Source: Dipteris shenzhenensis
Taxonomy: Eukaryota > Polypodiophyta > Polypodiopsida > Gleicheniales
NCBI GenBank assembly: GCA_047967505.1
Contig: CM106539.1
Strand: one strand, 5' to 3'
DNA length: 64,000 bases
Position 1 is the first letter of the stretch. Each line of letters starts with the position of its first letter. The translations under genes were made by a program, and so were the position numbers. The notes beneath the pieces were generated by a model. The model did no database searches. It saw only the letters and a list, made by a program, of their open reading frames with translations, and was not told the DNA's origin. Below, piece by piece: positions 44,641 to 56,470 of this stretch.

Positions 44641-45920
44641 AAGATTGCCTACCATGATGAATCTCACACACTGATGATGGCCACAGCATGAGGGGATATA
44701 TGTGGCTTAGAATGTGAAATTTGGTAAGGGAGCTCCCTCCACATCAGAGGCTGATAGAGCAGTGGTAAAGATGGAGACACCCTCCTGGATGACACAAACT
44801 GCCCAGAGTTCATCCCCTACTCCCAGGAGGGCTTCAGGACAGGGATGGTTTCCCATGGTGTCCAGAGATGAGGAGCGAGGATAACTGATGGGATGCTTCC
44901 CAATGGTGTCCAGAGATTGTGCTCCTCATCATAGGAGAAAAGCTGGTCTGTGCCCTCTTTCTAGTCGTAGAGTTTGTCTTTCACATTGGTAACCATGGGC
45001 GGGCAAGAGCTTCCCATCTCTGGAGGCCACATGTTGGGCACCATCACCCACGATGCGCTCTCTGAGTTCCATATCTCTCTCGAAGAAAGGGTTTGACGAT
45101 TAGGGTCACCATATTCGCTTAAGACACAGAAGGATTCGTTGACAAGTACTGGGGCTAACAGCTAAGTGAGGGGACTGTACAACCAGCGAATCCCTCACGG
45201 AGTGAAGATGTAGAAAACTCCTATGGACCAAGCCTTGCAAAAATCAAGCACGCCTCTCGATAGTCGCTCTAGAGCTTGGAGTTCCACACTCCCAGGTGGA
45301 GTGTAGAGTGTAGATGATATTGTAGCTGGTAGACTATCCTCACTCTCTCTCCTGCTCAATACTAACTGTAACTGCAAGATGATGCACTCAATACACAAAG
45401 TGAGCTATGGATGTGAGTGAGAGAATCAGAGGGAGAAAATGTAGTGGACCTTCGAAGAGGAAATAGATGCAGTTGAATAATGAATGTAGCACATTGGTGG
45501 CACTCGTGCATGTCCGACAGTCGATTCGTCTACCCGGTTTGTAGATCAAACTGATCAACGCCTAGGAAAGGAAAGTTGTAGGCCGTGAGGTCGCTGGCCA
45601 TGTAGGCATATCCACCGACAATGGCAGAAGCACAACAGGTGCGCCATGCTACTTCGGGACGCACGTACCAATGCCTCCTTACCACATCTAACCAGAAGGT
45701 GGAGGATTGCAAACCGCTGAAAGCGGCCACCACTTCCCCTCCATTCACTGCCATGAGATGGAGGGACTTGAGAAGGGGATTGTGGGTTTTAGGTGGTGGG
45801 TTGGGCAGGGTGTGCAGCAAGCAAGGATGGGGTCGACGAGGTGAAATTTGGCATCGATGCGAAAGACAACCCAGTATTGGACGATGCCCAGACGGCATCT
45901 GAGGGGGTCGATGGAGGAAG
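44641..45920. other. No confident gene; weak SINE-like head at 44.75 kb
   Basis: At 44,753-44,820 'tagagcagtggtaaagatgg' resembles a tRNA-type A box and 'agagttcatcccc' a weak B box about 50 bp later, so a decayed SINE is possible. At 45,530-45,950 a GC-rich stretch has overlapping open frames on both strands (140 codons minus, 93 plus) with no recognised motif. It ends exactly at the Harbinger-like terminus, so it may be host sequence. Confidence 0.35.
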
Positions 45921-45921
45921 G

Positions 45922-46040
45922 TAAGGCCCGGTTCAGACCTATAGGCGGACATTTGACCCCTTCAGCTTACCTTTCCACTCGGACATCTGGAAGTACGGGG
46001 TGGCCACCAGGGTCTCTGTTCAGACTGAAGGCGGAAGACC
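45922..46040 (+). mobile_element. Candidate PIF/Harbinger terminus with subterminal repeat
   Basis: TAA (45,922-45,924) is followed by GGCCCGGTTCAGACC. PIF/Harbinger elements duplicate TWA trinucleotides and often start GGSCC..GTTC. The motif GTTCAGACCTATAGGCGGAC recurs as GTTCAGACTGAAGGCGGAAG at about 46,018, like a subterminal transposase-binding repeat. The Myb/SANT gene that follows is the usual accessory gene of this superfamily. The opposite terminus was not found. Confidence 0.45.
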
Positions 46041-46636
46041 CCATTTTTGTGGCTCCCACCTCTTTCCTGCGTTGCACTTTCTATCACCTGCAAGTTGCGT
46101 TGCACTTTCCTTGGAAGAGTGACAAACGGTTGGTACAAACGGTTACTCCATCAGATCGCTCCCCAATCTCCTCCCTCCTAGTGCTATAGCACTAGTAGAC
46201 TCTTCTTTTCTCGCCATTTCATACTACCCCAGTCCATAGATTGCTTTCTGCCACTCATGGCCTCTTCTTCCACTGCTTCAATTCCCTCCAAGCATGATAC
46301 CCCTGCACTGCCAATAAACTTTCATCCCATTCAACTTTCATGCTATTAACTTTCAGCCTGTCAAACTTTTAGCCCATCCTATCATCACCATATTATTAAT
46401 TCTGAGCCTATAAAAGAACCATCAAATATCACTTTGCTTGCAAGACACAAGATTACAACATTAATGAGCCATCAAATACATGAAATGATTGAGCATTGTT
46501 TGAACATTCAATTGAAGAAACAAAAATGACATCTGAACATAAAGGAGCAAGCAAAAATCCTTGCTTGTAAGACAAGAGTCAATGAGCCATCGAAGACATG
46601 AAAGGATTCAGCATTTTATGAAATCAAAGACTCCTA

Positions 46637-47587
46637 TCCACGTTTTACAATGTCCAAAAATGCAGCCATGCTAGAGTGCATGGCCTTAAAAATGTCCAGT
46701 CTCCTAGCCTCCAAGGCTTCTTGTCAGGTGGAGGAGTCTTTCAAGTGGTCTAAAAGAGTAGAACCAGTGTCTACCATTTGTCCCAAGCACTCATCCAAGC
46801 TTCGGTTATTTTTTGATGTACGAGTTGTCCCCCCTCGTGTAGTGGAGGATGGACGAGTAGCAGATGCCGCTAGGTCTTTTTCAACATCTCCATTGGGTTG
46901 TGTCTTGCCACCATCAAGAGCCGAACTATCCATAATAGATGAAGCATGGCTGCCACACACAATGTGAGCCCTATCATGCATCTACCCGTCAACCACGTCA
47001 TACCACTTGTAAGTATGTTTCCTATCATTTCCTGAAATGGAATTGTGTGCCTTGTCTTGCTTGTACTGTTGATAGACCCGCACCCACTTCTTTGTATAGC
47101 TCTCACTATCCTTATCGAAGTCATGATATGTGGAAGCCAGCTGGGTTGCAACCTTGCTCCAGAGGTCAATGCCTTGTTTTTGAGGATTGTTGAATTCCTC
47201 ATGCATACCACCCCTTATATGTATGAGCTGGTCCACCCAATAGTCCTTCCAAAATCCAGAGCCTTTACCGCCCGTGTCTGCACCATCATCATCCAAATCC
47301 ACTTTTGACACCTTCTTTTTTGAGACTCTAGGTTTCTTTACTGCTTTTCCACCATTTCCTTAAACCTCCACCACTTCATCCCCTACAACAACCTTCTTCT
47401 TTGAGGCCCTTCGCCCTTTCGAGGGTTGAATCTCGACTGAATCAATACCACTATCAGTTTCCTGGCTCTTTGGGGTAAGGGGGCATGGACTTGGGGGCTT
47501 ATGTCCCCCAGCAAGCATTGGTGGATGGAACATTAAGGATGATCCTGCTGCTGAAGGAGATGTCAACAATGCAGTAAATCCATGAGG
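46637..47587 (-). pseudogene. Myb/SANT-like DNA-binding protein, three in-frame stops
   Basis: One continuous minus-strand frame of about 300 codons is interrupted by three stop codons and no frameshift: TAA at about 47,360, TAG at 46,982-46,984 and TGA at about 46,724. The N-terminal part is Lys-rich (SKGRRASKKK). The Myb/SANT-like (trihelix) domain lies at 47,260-46,990: FWKDYWVDQLIHIRGGMHEE, DLWSKVATQL, and YTKKWVRVYQQYKQDK, with its Trp residues in place. A Ser/Thr-rich linker follows, then a C-terminal helix with EALEARRLDIFKAM. Such proteins bind the termini with the transposase in PIF/Harbinger elements. No DDE transposase gene is visible. The 5' side abuts a LINE fragment on the plus strand. 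Host trihelix genes are the alternative. Confidence 0.75.
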
Positions 47588-47615
47588 TCAACAACCCATC
47601 AGAGCTTACAATCTT

Positions 47616-48430
47616 ATGAAAATGGGTATCCGGTTCATTGATGACGTGGTAGATATGCAAGGAAATATTCTCACTTTTCCAGTAGCATGTCGACAATACA
47701 ATCTGGGGATGCATCATAGACCTATTTGGAAAGCTATTGCTGATCTATTACTCCCTCTGGTTCCGATTTCGACATTGAATGTCAGAGACAGGCTTCAAGA
47801 TTGGCACCTTTGGTCTTCAAATATAAGCATATCCTCTAGGCCTTTGAATTTATTGACTTCTATACAGGCTTATCGATTGATATTACCTCCTCCCTGGATT
47901 GCCCATCATGCTAATTCTCTATGGCATTTGAACAAGTCATTAGCCTAGTGGAAAGGAAGATTGCAATTGATATGGAAGTTGAAAATGCCTTTGAAGCAAC
48001 GACTCTTTCTATGGCGATGTATTGTTGGTATTCTTCCAGTAGGGGTGAAATTGGCTCAAAGAAGGATAGCTTCGCCTCTTTGTCCAAGATGTCATCTTAC
48101 ACTTGAGAGTATTCCGCATTTACTGTGGTTTTGTTCATATTCCAGAGACCTTCTAGACAGAATCTCCTATTTCTTATCTCTCAGATTCCCAGCTCACAGG
48201 TTCTACATGTTTTTCTGGATATATGGCAAACTATCAGCTTCTTTGTGACAATATTCTCTTTTCTTTCACTGGATCAGATACTGGGCCTTATGGACCCTCT
48301 GGTTACAGCGCAATCAAGCATATCTGAATTCTCCACTTCAGCAGCCATATGAGTTCTTCCGAGCCTCATTGCGGCAGTCTTTATATGATGCCTTACATGA
48401 GGAAGATTTGGATGTTTCTTGTATTCAGCT

Positions 48431-48433
<3 letters not shown>
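47616..48433 (+). pseudogene. 3' part of a third LINE lineage (zf-RVT region)
   Basis: The plus strand reads HHRPIWKAIADLL, AYRLILPPPWIAHH, then after one TAG stop (47,946-47,948) LIWKLKMPLKQRLFLWRCIV and RIASPLCPRCHLTLESIPHL with LWFC. These are the W-x-P-x-K-x-FLW and CxxC...HLxxxC features of the zf-RVT domain at the end of plant LINE ORF2. After another frame change it continues YWALWTLWLQRNQAYL, as in the C-terminal tail. It ends directly at a CA microsatellite (48,434), which may mark the element's 3' end. The RT itself is missing. Confidence 0.8.

Positions 48434-48497
<64 letters not shown>
48434..48497 (+). repeat. (CA)n microsatellite
   Basis: About 31 CA units with one T interruption, directly after the LINE 3' domain. 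Confidence 0.97.
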
Positions 48498-48499
<2 letters not shown>

Positions 48500-49022
48500 T
48501 TTTGTGGGGGATCTAGGAGGGAGGGAAGCACATGGGTAGGAAGAGAGAGGAACTCACCCACACATACACACTAAAAGGGGGGGTTGGCGGGTATATAGAA
48601 GAGAGGGAAGACACACACACACACACCCACAACAAGAGAGGGGGGCACTCACTAGGGGGCACATGCACATGCATGCATTACCTGAGGGGAAATAGGTCTT
48701 TCTTAGGTGGGGGGGTCTAGGAGGGAGAGAAGCATGTATAGAAGAGAGGGGGCTCCATACACAAAAAACACACACGAAGGGGGGCAGGCCGTGGGGCTAC
48801 TATATAGGAGATAGGAAAGATACACATAGACACTCCCGTAACATGAGAGAGAAGAGATTCCCATGGAAGAGGAGGGGCACACTTACACTACTGTAGGGAG
48901 GAGAGAGTTGGCAGGATACCTCAAGGAGGAGGGGCTCCATGACATACACTTCTTTTCCTTCTTCGAATTGATGTTCTATTTGCTAATATTTTGCACACAC
49001 ACACACACACACACACACACGC
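48498..49022 (+). repeat. CA tracts with a GGGAGG-rich minisatellite
   Basis: A unit containing 'aggagggagrgaagca' and 'atagaagagaggg' recurs at about 48,515, 48,590 and 48,715-48,750. CA runs interrupt it at about 48,612-48,628 and 48,994-49,020. Confidence 0.75.
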
Positions 49023-49263
49023 AAACATTTTCCCCCCTTTTAGTGAACTTCATGCTACTTTATGTTACAATGAGCAGTTGCAAAAGATGGGACATGCTAA
49101 TACATCAAAAAATGGCATTATAAGACAAGTAAGCATGAGAATCTAATTGACAAACACATAGATAATCATAAAATGATTGTCATAGACTTGTAGAAGGTGG
49201 GATCACCAAAGACTATGATTCCTGTCTTCCCATAGAGTCCACCCACGTGAAGAAGAGATTAAA

Positions 49264-49500
49264 ATTGCACACGCACATGCACACGTGTGCGTAACACATG
49301 CACATGCACATGCACACGTGCGCGTAACACACACACACACATGTGCACGCATGCACACACACGCACATGCACACGCACACATGCGCATGCACGCACACAC
49401 ACACGCGTGCATGCACACACATGCATGCACACACGTACACACACACACACACACTTACACACACACACATGTGCACGCACGGACGCACACACACACACAA
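49264..49500 (+). repeat. Long alternating CA/CG/TG tract
   Basis: About 235 bp of nearly perfect purine-pyrimidine alternation built from 'cacacg', 'catgca' and 'gtgcg'. Cys/Val- or His/Thr-rich open frames across it in all frames are composition artefacts. It is a strong candidate for Z-DNA formation. Confidence 0.93.
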
Positions 49501-49559
49501 ACCCTAGGGGCAATGGGCCAAGAGCAACACACATGTATACACATAAAAACATACACATG

Positions 49560-52500
49560 TAAGCACATTACCATAGGGGGACAAGAGTGGGTTCTGTGAT
49601 TGGGGCTTCAAAGGAGAGTTTTGTCTCCATAGAGAGCTTCAAGCTATGCTCCCAATCTTGGAATCATCTACCATGCTTCATAACAACATTGCTTCAACCT
49701 TCACAGGTGCATTTAGGGCTTGAAGTTTGGCAACAAATCTCTATATGTCAAGGTATTAATGGTTTCATTGAAGACGTAAAAGTGACCAGTGCGTCGGATG
49801 TTTCTATCTATATAAGATAGGGGATGGTGTCGGTTGTTGCTAGTAGTCCTTACTTCATTCACGTATAACATTTATTGAAGTGCCCACTAATTTCATGGAC
49901 ACCGAAAGTAGCAACTTCAAGAAATGTTGTTGATTACATTCAGATTTTTTCGCTTTCCGTTTGATACTTCTTTCTTCATTGATATTTCGCACTTACTTTT
50001 GCTTTATCTTTTTTTTTTTTTGGGTGCAGAACTTGCAAAAAAGTTTGACAACAATGCTAGTGCATGTATGAGGAAGTAACATCTTCTATCCGAGGTATGT
50101 GATGACGTGATTTCGATTGCAACTATGTGGTTGAGTTTGTTGGTTGTTTGGACTTGATTTTGTATTGAATGATGCAAATGAATTCAATGTTGGAATCTTG
50201 AATCCAATGACATTTGGACCAAATGAACATGATGTCATGCATGGTATGATGTCCATGATTCAGCAAGTGCACCGTGTAGATTGACGAATTCCCTTTGTAG
50301 AAGCAAGCATGAAGAGTTCTTGATTGCTATAACTATGATTCTGATGTGGTGATCTGCATAATTTTTCCATTACTACTCTTGTTCCATTTGATGTATCCTA
50401 GTGGTACCTTCTTGCATGTATAATCACAATCAACTCTGTTCAAATGGTTCTGAGTACCTGTTATTGTCTTAATTGTTGCTTTTTGGCATAGTCTTTGTCC
50501 AGTATTTACGTTTGTGTTCCCATCTAACGAGTAGGTTGATTTATTCTGATATTCAACAAAACTAATAGCTCCCCCAATGTACTAGTCATGTCAGTATGAT
50601 GTGCTAACCCATGATCGACTGCATGTGTCTTGGAAAACACACCATCTCAATGGAGGATAATGTGGTAAGCATATTTCCACACCCCCACAACTTCAATGCA
50701 TTGAACCCTCCTAATGAGCTAATACAACCAAGGATAAGAGCTATTGATGTCCACCATGGCATTGCCAATGCCCTAATGCAACTCCCACTTACCTCTCCAA
50801 ATCCAATTCTCCTATCTCTTCCCCAAGCTCAATATCAATACAAGGAGAATTGGAAGGCTAAATTGTAAAAGTACACAAATTAGAATTGAACTCAGAGATT
50901 AAGGCACATATAAAGAGAATGATCTTAAAAAACCTACAAGACATGACAACACACGTCACCTCCTTATTTTAGACCTTTGCATAGGGCCTTTTCTTAGCAC
51001 ATGACAAAGCAACTACACACATCCATGGCCCAATTAGCTAGTTCTATGAATATTTCATGTCTACAGCTTCATCCATTGATAATTAGTAGGAACAAAAACA
51101 AAGGAGGGATACCAAAAGATGAAGGTGCACTAGAATGTGCTTTAGCTTTCATGTGAAAAAGACTATGTCAATTTTTATGTCCTCCCTCCCCACAAGGAGA
51201 TGTTATAGAACTTATAAAGACTTACTTATAGTAGCAATTTTAAGGATACTATGTCCCCCATGTGGACTATGTATTATTGTAGTTGGAACTACCTATAAAC
51301 ACTTCTTACAATAGCAAGACTCCCATGTCCCCGTGTAGACTAGATATTGTTACATTAATCATCCATAAATTCATAGAAATATATGGTTTCATTTATCTCA
51401 ATCAACTGTTACAAAATAAAAATCCACTAATTCATACACACAACAAATCCATAAAAAGGCCCCTGATGTGGAGCTGTTGAGTCTTCTTTGCCATCGCTCT
51501 AGTCAAACACAAGCATCACCACTCCCATGTAGTGGTGACTATGCTACCAAAGTTACATTCCATATCAGGCTATATTTCCTCTAAAGACATTTTGTATCTT
51601 ATACAAACATGAGCAACACTGTCATATACTACCCATCACATTGGTGATGCAACCAAGAGCAAGTGTGAGGTTTCTCTACTTTACATAATAAAAGATCTTC
51701 TTTTTAAGTTTTTTGACATATCTACATTGAATTTGTTATCTTTGTTCTTCAAAAGAATATCACATTGTATTTCAAAAGACTCATGTTATTGATTTGCTTA
51801 AAAAAGTGGAGCTATACCTACAATTCTAGGACCTAACCACTTGAGTGATATGATCGTCTTTGTTCCTAACTCCCTAAAAGGAGATAGTTCTAGTACTTTG
51901 TTCATACCTCAATCTCATTATGCCCTTAGTTCATTTTGCTCTATGAGCAGTACAAAAACATTTTTCCTCTTTAGTCCTACACATAGCTTAGAAAAACATA
52001 ACACTCTCTTATGTCCTCACATTGCTAGGACAACAATACTCCTTGGGAGAAATAGCTTTTGCTACTATACTTACAGCAAGTCCCATCACTAGAAGCAATG
52101 AACACAACCACTAGTAAATCCTCCCCTAATTGGATTTACACAATTCTATTTAGACCCCACAACCTCCCAAATTATGAGGTCAATACACTTACACAACCAA
52201 AACATTTTGTACAATGAATCAAGGAATTTAGGCCTATTACTTTCAATTCTCCTTTATGAGTCGTATACATTGCAATCTCTACTATTTCTTGCATCATGGC
52301 TATCCTCAAAGCATCCTCCCTCTTGACCATCTCATTTGAAAATGCCATGGGATCTCTATGTCTCTTCTACACGAAACCCTTCAAGGCCTCCTCACTCAGT
52401 CACCTCTAACCATATTCGAATCAGACCATGCTCGACACATGGAAAGCCCCTCAAAACTTCTTCAGACACCAAATTTTGATCGGGAAAGGTCGACACGTGG

Positions 52501-53690
52501 CCCTTCTCGGTTATCAAGGGAGATGATGAGTATGACACGTGGAAGATTCCAAAAAAGTCATCATCGATTTGTGGAGGGACACATTCGGTTTTAAGGGGGC
52601 TCAATCTAACGGTAGAAATTGCATCTCAACCAACCGACGACCTTGACGGGAGGTGGAATTTTGTCTTTGTCAGGGAAAGGGATCTACATCTCTTTTTCTC
52701 CTCTTCTTTTCAGCATTTACATCCGATAATAGCTTCAAACAACTCCAATTTGAGGGAGTGTTGCAAGCCTCTTGATCCCTTCATGAATTGCCTACCTTGA
52801 ACATGGGAGCCATCTCAAGATTTGGCACTAACACTTATCTCATCACCTGGTTCTTCTCTTACAAAGAACTATAGCCAAAAGTGAGGAAAGCTTCTTCCAA
52901 CATGCGGGATACACTCTACTAGAACAATGTAAGTGGTCGATGCAGTGGTAGTCGCATCTCTACTACCCATTTTGGCATGTCTATATGGCCCATGCTCCTA
53001 AAGGGGACCCTTCAAGGGCCATACCATGGATGCCTTGTCTCTATTATTCAAATTTCTAAAGGTGTTTCCTTGAATGATTACATTTGGAAACTAGATTAAG
53101 AGATCTCAAGAAGTGACTTGCTAAAACATAGAATTTGTGCGAACCTTATACCCATATATGGAATCAATACTTTCATGTTGGACTCCTTTTCTCTTTTAAA
53201 GGAAGAAGAAACCTTTTGCATAGCTCTTTAGGTTTGTCCACTTTGATATTAAAATTTGAACGAAAAACCACTTGTCATATTATTTATTCTACAGACTTGA
53301 TTTTTAAAGATAAGTAATCTTGACAAGCATTCAATTTGCTGGAGGATTATAACAAAAGGCCATATAATGTGTAGAAAATTGCATAGCTCGCTGTAAACCA
53401 AAACCACAGATTGTTGATTGGAGAGTTGTAAGTGCCATGCATATATCGAATCATCCAATGCATGTGAAGGGTCGTCTCCAAGGCTTCAAGCGACATCCCA
53501 AGGCTTTTCACCCCTGAGTTGAGGTGGAAATATAAAAAAAAAGTTCAGAAAACACATATAGATGGTTACCCACACAAGACAGAACCAAGAAAAAAATAGG
53601 TTGCTACACATATGATCTCCCTTGTCCCTTCAACATGCTCTATGCTACCTCCTCATCCCTTCCCATAGCCCCTTCCCTTCTTGTGGAGCA
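49560..53690. other. Gene-poor region
   Basis: No family is recognised in 4.1 kb. Open frames are at most about 85 codons and lack motifs. At 52,489 and 52,533 the sequence GACACGTGG (G-box/ABRE core ACGTG) occurs twice, with a weaker 'cgacacatgg' at about 52,432, but no gene start nearby can be supported. A T-rich tract ending 'gggtgcag' at 50,010-50,030 resembles an intron 3' end. Confidence 0.4.
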
Positions 53691-53692
53691 AG

Positions 53693-53712
53693 GAGAGAGA
53701 GAGAGAGAGAGA
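53693..53712 (+). repeat. (GA)n microsatellite
   Basis: About ten GA units. Confidence 0.95.
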
Positions 53713-54140
53713 TGAAACTTGTCCCATTGTTTTCTGTCCCTTAAAATTCCTTTGAAGAATTCTTTAGTAAATTTCAAGATACAATATTTTATTTATTCAT
53801 TGCAATGCAGTATATAATCCTAGTGTACCTATGCTTTAGTATTGTCATCAATTTGGACAAGTTCAATCCTAGTTATGAGCTATGTCTGTCATATATCATA
53901 CAAGTCAAATCATTCATCCCTTGGTAACTCCATATGAGGCATGTGTATGCTTGTGTTAGAGATATCAAGAAAATGTGCACTTGGATGCAAAAAGGAGACA
54001 AAACAATGAAAGGAAAGAATTATTAAATAAATTTTTTTGTATGGTTTGTTTTAGAGGTTACATGCAAGAGAGCGGGATGGCAAAAGTTGAGTGGATTCTC
54101 GCCTTATTCAATCGTCGTCGTCACATAATTTTTGGAAGAC

Positions 54141-54362
54141 TTTTTTTTTTTTTGAATACACCCACACCGAACTCACGCATCTGTGGTCCTATTGAGGGGC
54201 ACCCCGCCCTGGACCGGTGGGCAATGGGTCCATAGTTGTGGCACTCACACACACCACACACACGCACCCAGCCACAAGCTAGGACTCCATGCCTCAGCCA
54301 CCAAGACTTGAACCCATGACCTGAGAGTTGGCAGCCCAACACTCAAACCACTAGGCCAAAGC
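54141..54362 (-). mobile_element. tRNA-derived SINE
   Basis: Reading the minus strand from about 54,362, the tRNA-like head has an A box in TTTGGCCTAGTGGTTTGAGT (54,360-54,341) and a B box in GGGTTCAAGTC (54,314-54,304), the pol III internal promoter. A body of about 150 bp follows and ends in a run of 13 A (plus-strand T at 54,141-54,153). It cannot be a tRNA gene because there is no acceptor stem closing after the T arm. Clear target-site duplications were not seen. Confidence 0.75.
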
Positions 54363-54370
54363 CTTGGAGG

Positions 54371-54516
54371 GTAACCAAAGACTATCAAGACACGCATGCA
54401 ATACAACCATCTTGCTCTTGCGCCTAATCCCGCTCTCTTGCAGGTAACCAAAGACTATTAAGACATGCATGCAATACAACCATCTCACTCTTGCGCCTAA
54501 TCCCGCTCTTGATTAG
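54371..54516 (+). repeat. 73-bp tandem duplication beside the SINE
   Basis: 'gtaaccaaagactatcaaga' starts at 54,371 and a near copy at 54,444; both end in 'gcgcctaatcccgctct'. The word 'atcccgctctcttgca.gtaacc' at 54,428-54,449 also occurs inverted at 54,057-54,077, on the other side of the SINE. Confidence 0.85.
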
Positions 54517-54519
54517 GGT

Positions 54520-55979
54520 GTTAAAGACTTGGGCACTGTTGGCACCGTCCACAGCTCATGGACGGGCAAGATTGCCGGCCCACATCCAAATGCATTCAAT
54601 GCACCATGGAGGGGAGTGTATTCATGGAGCTAGTACCGGCTTCCAAGGATCCCCTCAAGTACTTTTACAATCTCACTCTCATATACTAGCCCACTCCATA
54701 ACCTCCTTGCTCCCAATTGCCGTGATTGCGAAATTTCGGTCGGACATTTACTCCTGCCCAACTCCACATTTCTAGGTGCAACGAATTTCCTCGTGGCTGG
54801 TACGTTGATAGTTTTACGTGTCAGATTGATCGTTGTTTAACAGAGTTTTGACCAGGAATTGAGAGCTAGTTAAGCCGTTAGTGCCCTGCATTTACGCTCT
54901 AAATGTGCGAAAGTAGTCGTGTTACTCTAAAGGTCCCTGCTCAGAGAACTGCTGCATGAACGGTATCAATCTTGGGTGGAAATTCCAGATATGGGAAAAC
55001 TTTGAATCCATTATGTACGGTTGGCTCACATCACGTAGATGTGCCTAGCAAGAACTGTTTGGAAATGGTTTCTTGAGCTGGTTGAGCACTCGTGTATCCA
55101 TGTTTTTCAGACTAGCAGGACGGCCTGCACAGACCACCTTTTAGGGGATGCTTTAAACAAGTCCAAACATATTCGTTCTCTTCAGAAAGGCTGCTCATAA
55201 GTTTTTTCTCAACTTGCATTTGTGGGTCCTTCCGTTTATTAGCACTGCCCCTAAAAGGGGCAGGCTATAGCATCGTTTCAATTGCCTTTGAAATTGGGTT
55301 ATGCAACACTTGTTAGCCATGTACCTAGTGAGTCTCAAGTTTTCTGGAAGTTGTGGCATGCAACCTTCCTCGTGCACCTTCCTCCACTTTATCTCGTCCT
55401 CATAGCCCCCCTATTAGATCATGTATAATTTCCAAGCTTCCACCGTTCATTATAGGTCATAGATAATTTCCAAGCTTCCACGATTCATTATAGATCATAG
55501 ATAATGGGGCAGTGCTGTCGAGCACACAAATTGTGTCCTCTTGTTTTCTTTTGTTTAATGTCAAGATAAGGGAATTCAGCTATTTTTTTGACTTTTAGTG
55601 CGCAGTTTATATCATTTGGGAGATTAGTGGCTTTATGTCTATCTCTAGCTCACTGCTGAGAAAACCATGTATCTGCAATGACTAAACTTCATTTTCCAGA
55701 GCCGTACTTCGATTCCTTGCAAAGAAGAAAAAGGATGATTTTAATTGATCAGGAGATGCACGCGTTTCTATAGCTTTCTGCAAATGACATCATCATACTT
55801 GCAGTGGCAATCTGCTTGTGTGGAATAGAAAGGATGGGCTGAATTTGTCAGAAGGGAATTGAACAAGGCCTTTGGTGGAAATAGTTGTTTTAGTGGGATT
55901 GAAGAGTTTAGCCATTTCTGTTAGATATCAATGCACCCATCTGATTTGTGGGGACAAAGGGGCATATGATTGTGAGGGG
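54520..55979. other. No gene recognised
   Basis: Apart from the tandem repeat at 55,414-55,505 nothing is recognised. Short open frames have no motifs. Confidence 0.4.
55414..55505 (+). repeat. 39-bp tandem repeat, 2.4 copies
   Basis: Units begin 'tagatcat', 'taggtcat' and 'tagatcat' at 55,414, 55,453 and 55,491, each followed by 'ataatttccaagcttccac' where complete. Confidence 0.85.
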
Positions 55980-56470
55980 AAGGGGACAGTTTTGGGCTGC
56001 ATACCAGCAGCAAACAGAGGCTGGAGGGAGGCCATACCAGCAGGGCAGTAAACCCTACTGAGCCCCCTGGCAGCCCTTAATATAGGCTGCCCAGGGGAGC
56101 GTTTATGGAGCCAGGAAGGACTGACTAGCAGGTCGGCCTGCTAGCCCTGGACCAACCAGAAAAGTAGGCCAGTAGCAGCCCTTCCAGCCCCCTATAAAAG
56201 GGGCTTCTTGCCCCCATCATTTGGCATCAGCCACAGCAACGGTTGAAGCCTTCAAGAGGCAGCGTGTAGCAGGAAGAGACTTGTAGGAGACTTCCAAGGT
56301 CAGCCCCTTGCTGGATATCTTGTGCTCACCCTGAGCTAGGTTTGCCCAAGGTTTGGTGGAGGAATACATCTAAGTTCTCTCTCATATTCTCTCTCTTGTA
56401 TATGCTGTCTATACTCTATTTGTTGAGTGAGGTTCCGTGGTCTGCATCATCAAGTGAGTGAGACTGAGCT
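55980..56470 (+). repeat. LTR-like segment with TATA box
   Basis: This GC-rich segment stands out from its AT-rich flanks. It has a TATA box 'cccctataaaagg' near 56,190-56,202 about 150 bp before a CT-rich leader ('tctctcatattctctctctt'), the layout of an LTR promoter. Exact ends and a partner copy were not identified, so a solo LTR or fragment is the likely identity. Confidence 0.4.

Noticed and set aside
45530-45952. Host gene exon of 140 codons
   Set aside because: GC-rich and open on both strands, but no motif and its start lies inside the candidate transposon terminus, so it could not be supported.
49203-49562. Cysteine- or histidine-rich small proteins
   Set aside because: Open frames occur in every register of a CA/TG repeat; they are composition artefacts.
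54304-54362. tRNA gene on the minus strand
   Set aside because: A and B boxes are present, but no acceptor stem closes after the T arm and a poly-A-terminated body follows, so it is a SINE head.
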